The notes beneath the pieces are model-generated. The model made no database searches. It worked only from the letters and a program-made list of their open reading frames with translations, and had not been told where the DNA came from. DNA of 14,200 bases from CAYLNH01 sp964384625 (lineage in GTDB: Bacteria; Verrucomicrobiota; Lentisphaeria; JABSQK01), in assembly GCA_964384625.1 (NCBI GenBank), contig CAYLNH010000186.1, forward strand, positions 1-14,200, given 5' to 3'. The position numbers and the translations under genes are program-made. This document shows positions 13,007 to 14,200 of this stretch, piece by piece (within the stretch, counting starts at the first letter, position 1; every line of letters starts with the position of its first letter).

Positions 13007-14023
13007 TCATCCGCCGCGTATACAACGAGATACGTTGATTCCGGCGAAGGCCGCGTAACCGGCCACCAGCAGCCAGCCCTCCCAGCGCACCAGCGCCCAG
13101 CCCGTGCGCATCAAAATCAGCAGGACCGCGCCGGACAGCATCATCACCGGCAGAATCAGTGTGGCAATCTCGTCATTGATCGGAATCGGCGCCACTGTCG
13201 CCGTGGCGCCCATGACGAACACCAGATTGAAAATGTTGGACCCGATAATGTTGCCCAAAGCAATGTCGGACTTCTTCTTGATAATCCCCGATACCGTTAC
13301 GGCCAGTTCCGGTACCGACGTGCCGAAGGCAATCACGGTCGCGGCGATCAGCGATTCCGCCTGCTTCGGCTCCATATGATCCAGCAGCGTCCGCGCCGTG
13401 TGCACCACGGTGTCGACCATGACCTTCGCCCCGAACACGACCATCGCGCCCCCGAGAAACACAAACGGCAGCGCCCGCAGCGGGGACTTGTGCTTCTCCT
13501 TCACTTTGTCTGCCCCGGGTTGCACCTCCGCGTGGATCTCGTCCTTGCGCTTCAGCAGCAGCGCCATGTAGCCCGCAAACAACGCCAGCAGAATGACGCC
13601 CTCCAGACGGCCCACCGCCGCGCTGTTGATCGGGAAGGCGTAGCACATGACCGCGAACACCAGAAACGCCGCCGCCATGATCACCGTGTCGCGGTTGAAA
13701 AGAATCCGGTCGACCTCGACGCGTTTCATCAAAATGACCGACAGCCCGAGCACCAGCAGAACATTGGCGATGTTGCTGCCGGTAACATTGCCCATCGCCA
13801 CTTCGGGGTGCCCCTGGAAAGCAGCACAGATGTTCGTGGCGAACTCCGGCAGGGACGTCCCGATCGATACCAGTGTCAGGCCGATGACGATGTCCGGCAC
13901 ATTGTAATGGTGGGCGATTGCCGCGGCGGCTTCGACAAACCAGTCGCTGCCCTTCGCCAGAACCGCCAGGCCCACGACAAACAGGATGATGTTCAGCCAG
14001 AGATAGCCGGTTGCCAGTTCCAT
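13007..14023 (-). CDS. Na+/Ca2+ exchanger family protein (YrbG-like CaCA antiporter)
   Basis: Inner-membrane cation antiporter of the CaCA family, expected to export Ca2+ or a related cation against Na+ or H+. The 338 residues hold two inverted alpha repeats with ion-binding motifs: IGTSLPEFATNI (about 54-65) with GNVTGSNIANVL, and FGTSVPELAVTV with GNIIGSNIFNLV in the second half. The two glutamates in GTS-x-PE are the central ion ligands. About ten membrane helices are visible, with a charged cytoplasmic loop (KRKDEIHAEVQ to KEKHKSP) between the halves. There is no good Shine-Dalgarno site before the ATG. A plausible sigma-70 promoter lies just upstream. Confidence 0.93.
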   Translation of the reverse strand: MELATGYLWLNIILFVVGLAVLAKGSDWFVEAAAAIAHHYNVPDIVIGLTLVSIGTSLPEFATNICAAFQGHPEVAMGNVTGSNIANVLLVLGLSVILMKRVEVDRILFNRDTVIMAAAFLVFAVMCYAFPINSAAVGRLEGVILLALFAGYMALLLKRKDEIHAEVQPGADKVKEKHKSPLRALPFVFLGGAMVVFGAKVMVDTVVHTARTLLDHMEPKQAESLIAATVIAFGTSVPELAVTVSGIIKKKSDIALGNIIGSNIFNLVFVMGATATVAPIPINDEIATLILPVMMLSGAVLLILMRTGWALVRWEGWLLVAGYAAFAGINVSRCIRGG

Positions 14024-14047
14024 ACGTACTGCCAGTCAGTTACAGAG

Positions 14048-14063
14048 TTCGGGGAAGCCCGAA
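14048..14063 (-). promoter_or_regulatory. Small palindrome at the exchanger transcription start region
   Basis: TTCGGG-GAAG-CCCGAA is a perfect six-base-pair stem with a four-base loop, abutting the candidate -10 box and spanning the expected transcription start. It could be an operator or a 5' hairpin. It lacks a T-tract, so it is not a convincing terminator for the gene to the right. Confidence 0.3.
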
Positions 14064-14091
14064 GTATACATCCGGGAGAGGAGTCCAGCAA
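14063..14091 (-). promoter_or_regulatory. Candidate sigma-70 promoter for the exchanger gene and possibly the block below
   Basis: On the minus strand TTGCTG (14086-14091) and TATACT (14063-14068) are separated by exactly 17 bases. The -10 box matches five of six consensus bases and the -35 three of six. The start of transcription would fall near 14056, giving a leader of about 30 bases before the exchanger ATG. No comparably good promoter was seen between here and rplV, so this could also serve the ribosomal genes. Confidence 0.45.
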
Positions 14092-14121
14092 GCCGCATCA
14101 TGTTGAAGTGTAAGCCCTCGA

Positions 14122-14200
14122 TTACTGCCTTTCGCGGTCCGCCTGGAGATCCCGCACCCTCTTGAGCGCCGAAGCCTTGGCGAAGGAGTTCGCGGTGCGG
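14122..14200 (-). CDS. C-terminal end of an unidentified gene (partial)
   Basis: A minus-strand frame enters from the right edge and ends at TAA (14122-14124). The last 25 residues are basic and helical (they include FAKASALKRVRDLQADRER), and most codons end in G or C, as in neighbouring genes. The bulk of the protein is outside the window and no family can be assigned. It ends 98 bases before the exchanger ATG. Confidence 0.5.
   Translation of the reverse strand, partial: RTANSFAKASALKRVRDLQADRERQ

Noticed and set aside
12966..13025. Longer start of the coiled-coil gene at 13025
   Set aside because: It would overlap the exchanger stop and put 20 polar residues before the signal peptide, whereas the ATG at 12965 has AGGAG at proper distance and directly begins a normal signal peptide.

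Overview
The window is a GC-rich bacterial chromosome segment dominated by one long minus-strand block of housekeeping genes. In transcription order (right to left), an incomplete gene end and a likely promoter lead into a YrbG-type Na+/Ca2+ exchanger. An exported coiled-coil protein follows, then fourteen tightly packed ribosomal protein genes (rplV, rpsC, rplP, rpmC, rpsQ, rplN, rplX, rplE, rpsN, rpsH, rplF, rplR, rpsE, rplO), secY, a long structured intergenic region, prfA (release factor 1), an UPF1/SMUBP2-like SF1 helicase, and an exported protein of unknown function. The left edge may hold the end of a convergent plus-strand gene.

The ribosomal genes keep the universal S10-spc order but the block is cut at both ends. 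Nothing from rpsJ to rpsS precedes rplV, rpmD (L30) is absent between rpsE and rplO, and secY is not followed by map, infA, rpmJ or rpsM. Together with the high GC content, this cut layout and a zinc-type S14, this fits a deep-branching lineage such as the PVC assemblage (Kiritimatiellota/Lentisphaerota and relatives). That placement is an inference from gene order and protein character; no search was possible.

The ribosomal genes are separated by 11-26 bases or overlap (rpsC/rplP by 77, rpmC/rpsQ by 4, rplN/rplX by 1) and most have clear Shine-Dalgarno sites; rpsC, rpsN and rpsE start with GTG. They should be co-transcribed and feed ribosome assembly, with SecY supplying the export channel. 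The block from prfA to the helicase is a second tight unit. The only large non-coding gap is the 442 bases between secY and prfA. It contains several strong inverted repeats and perhaps a small cysteine-rich ORF.

I found no CRISPR array, insertion sequence, phage or toxin gene. The points most worth following are the pairing of RF1 with an UPF1-like helicase where prmC would usually sit, the structured secY-prfA region with mutually exclusive stems, the long rpsC/rplP coding overlap, and lineage-specific changes in L15, L24, S3 and SecY.
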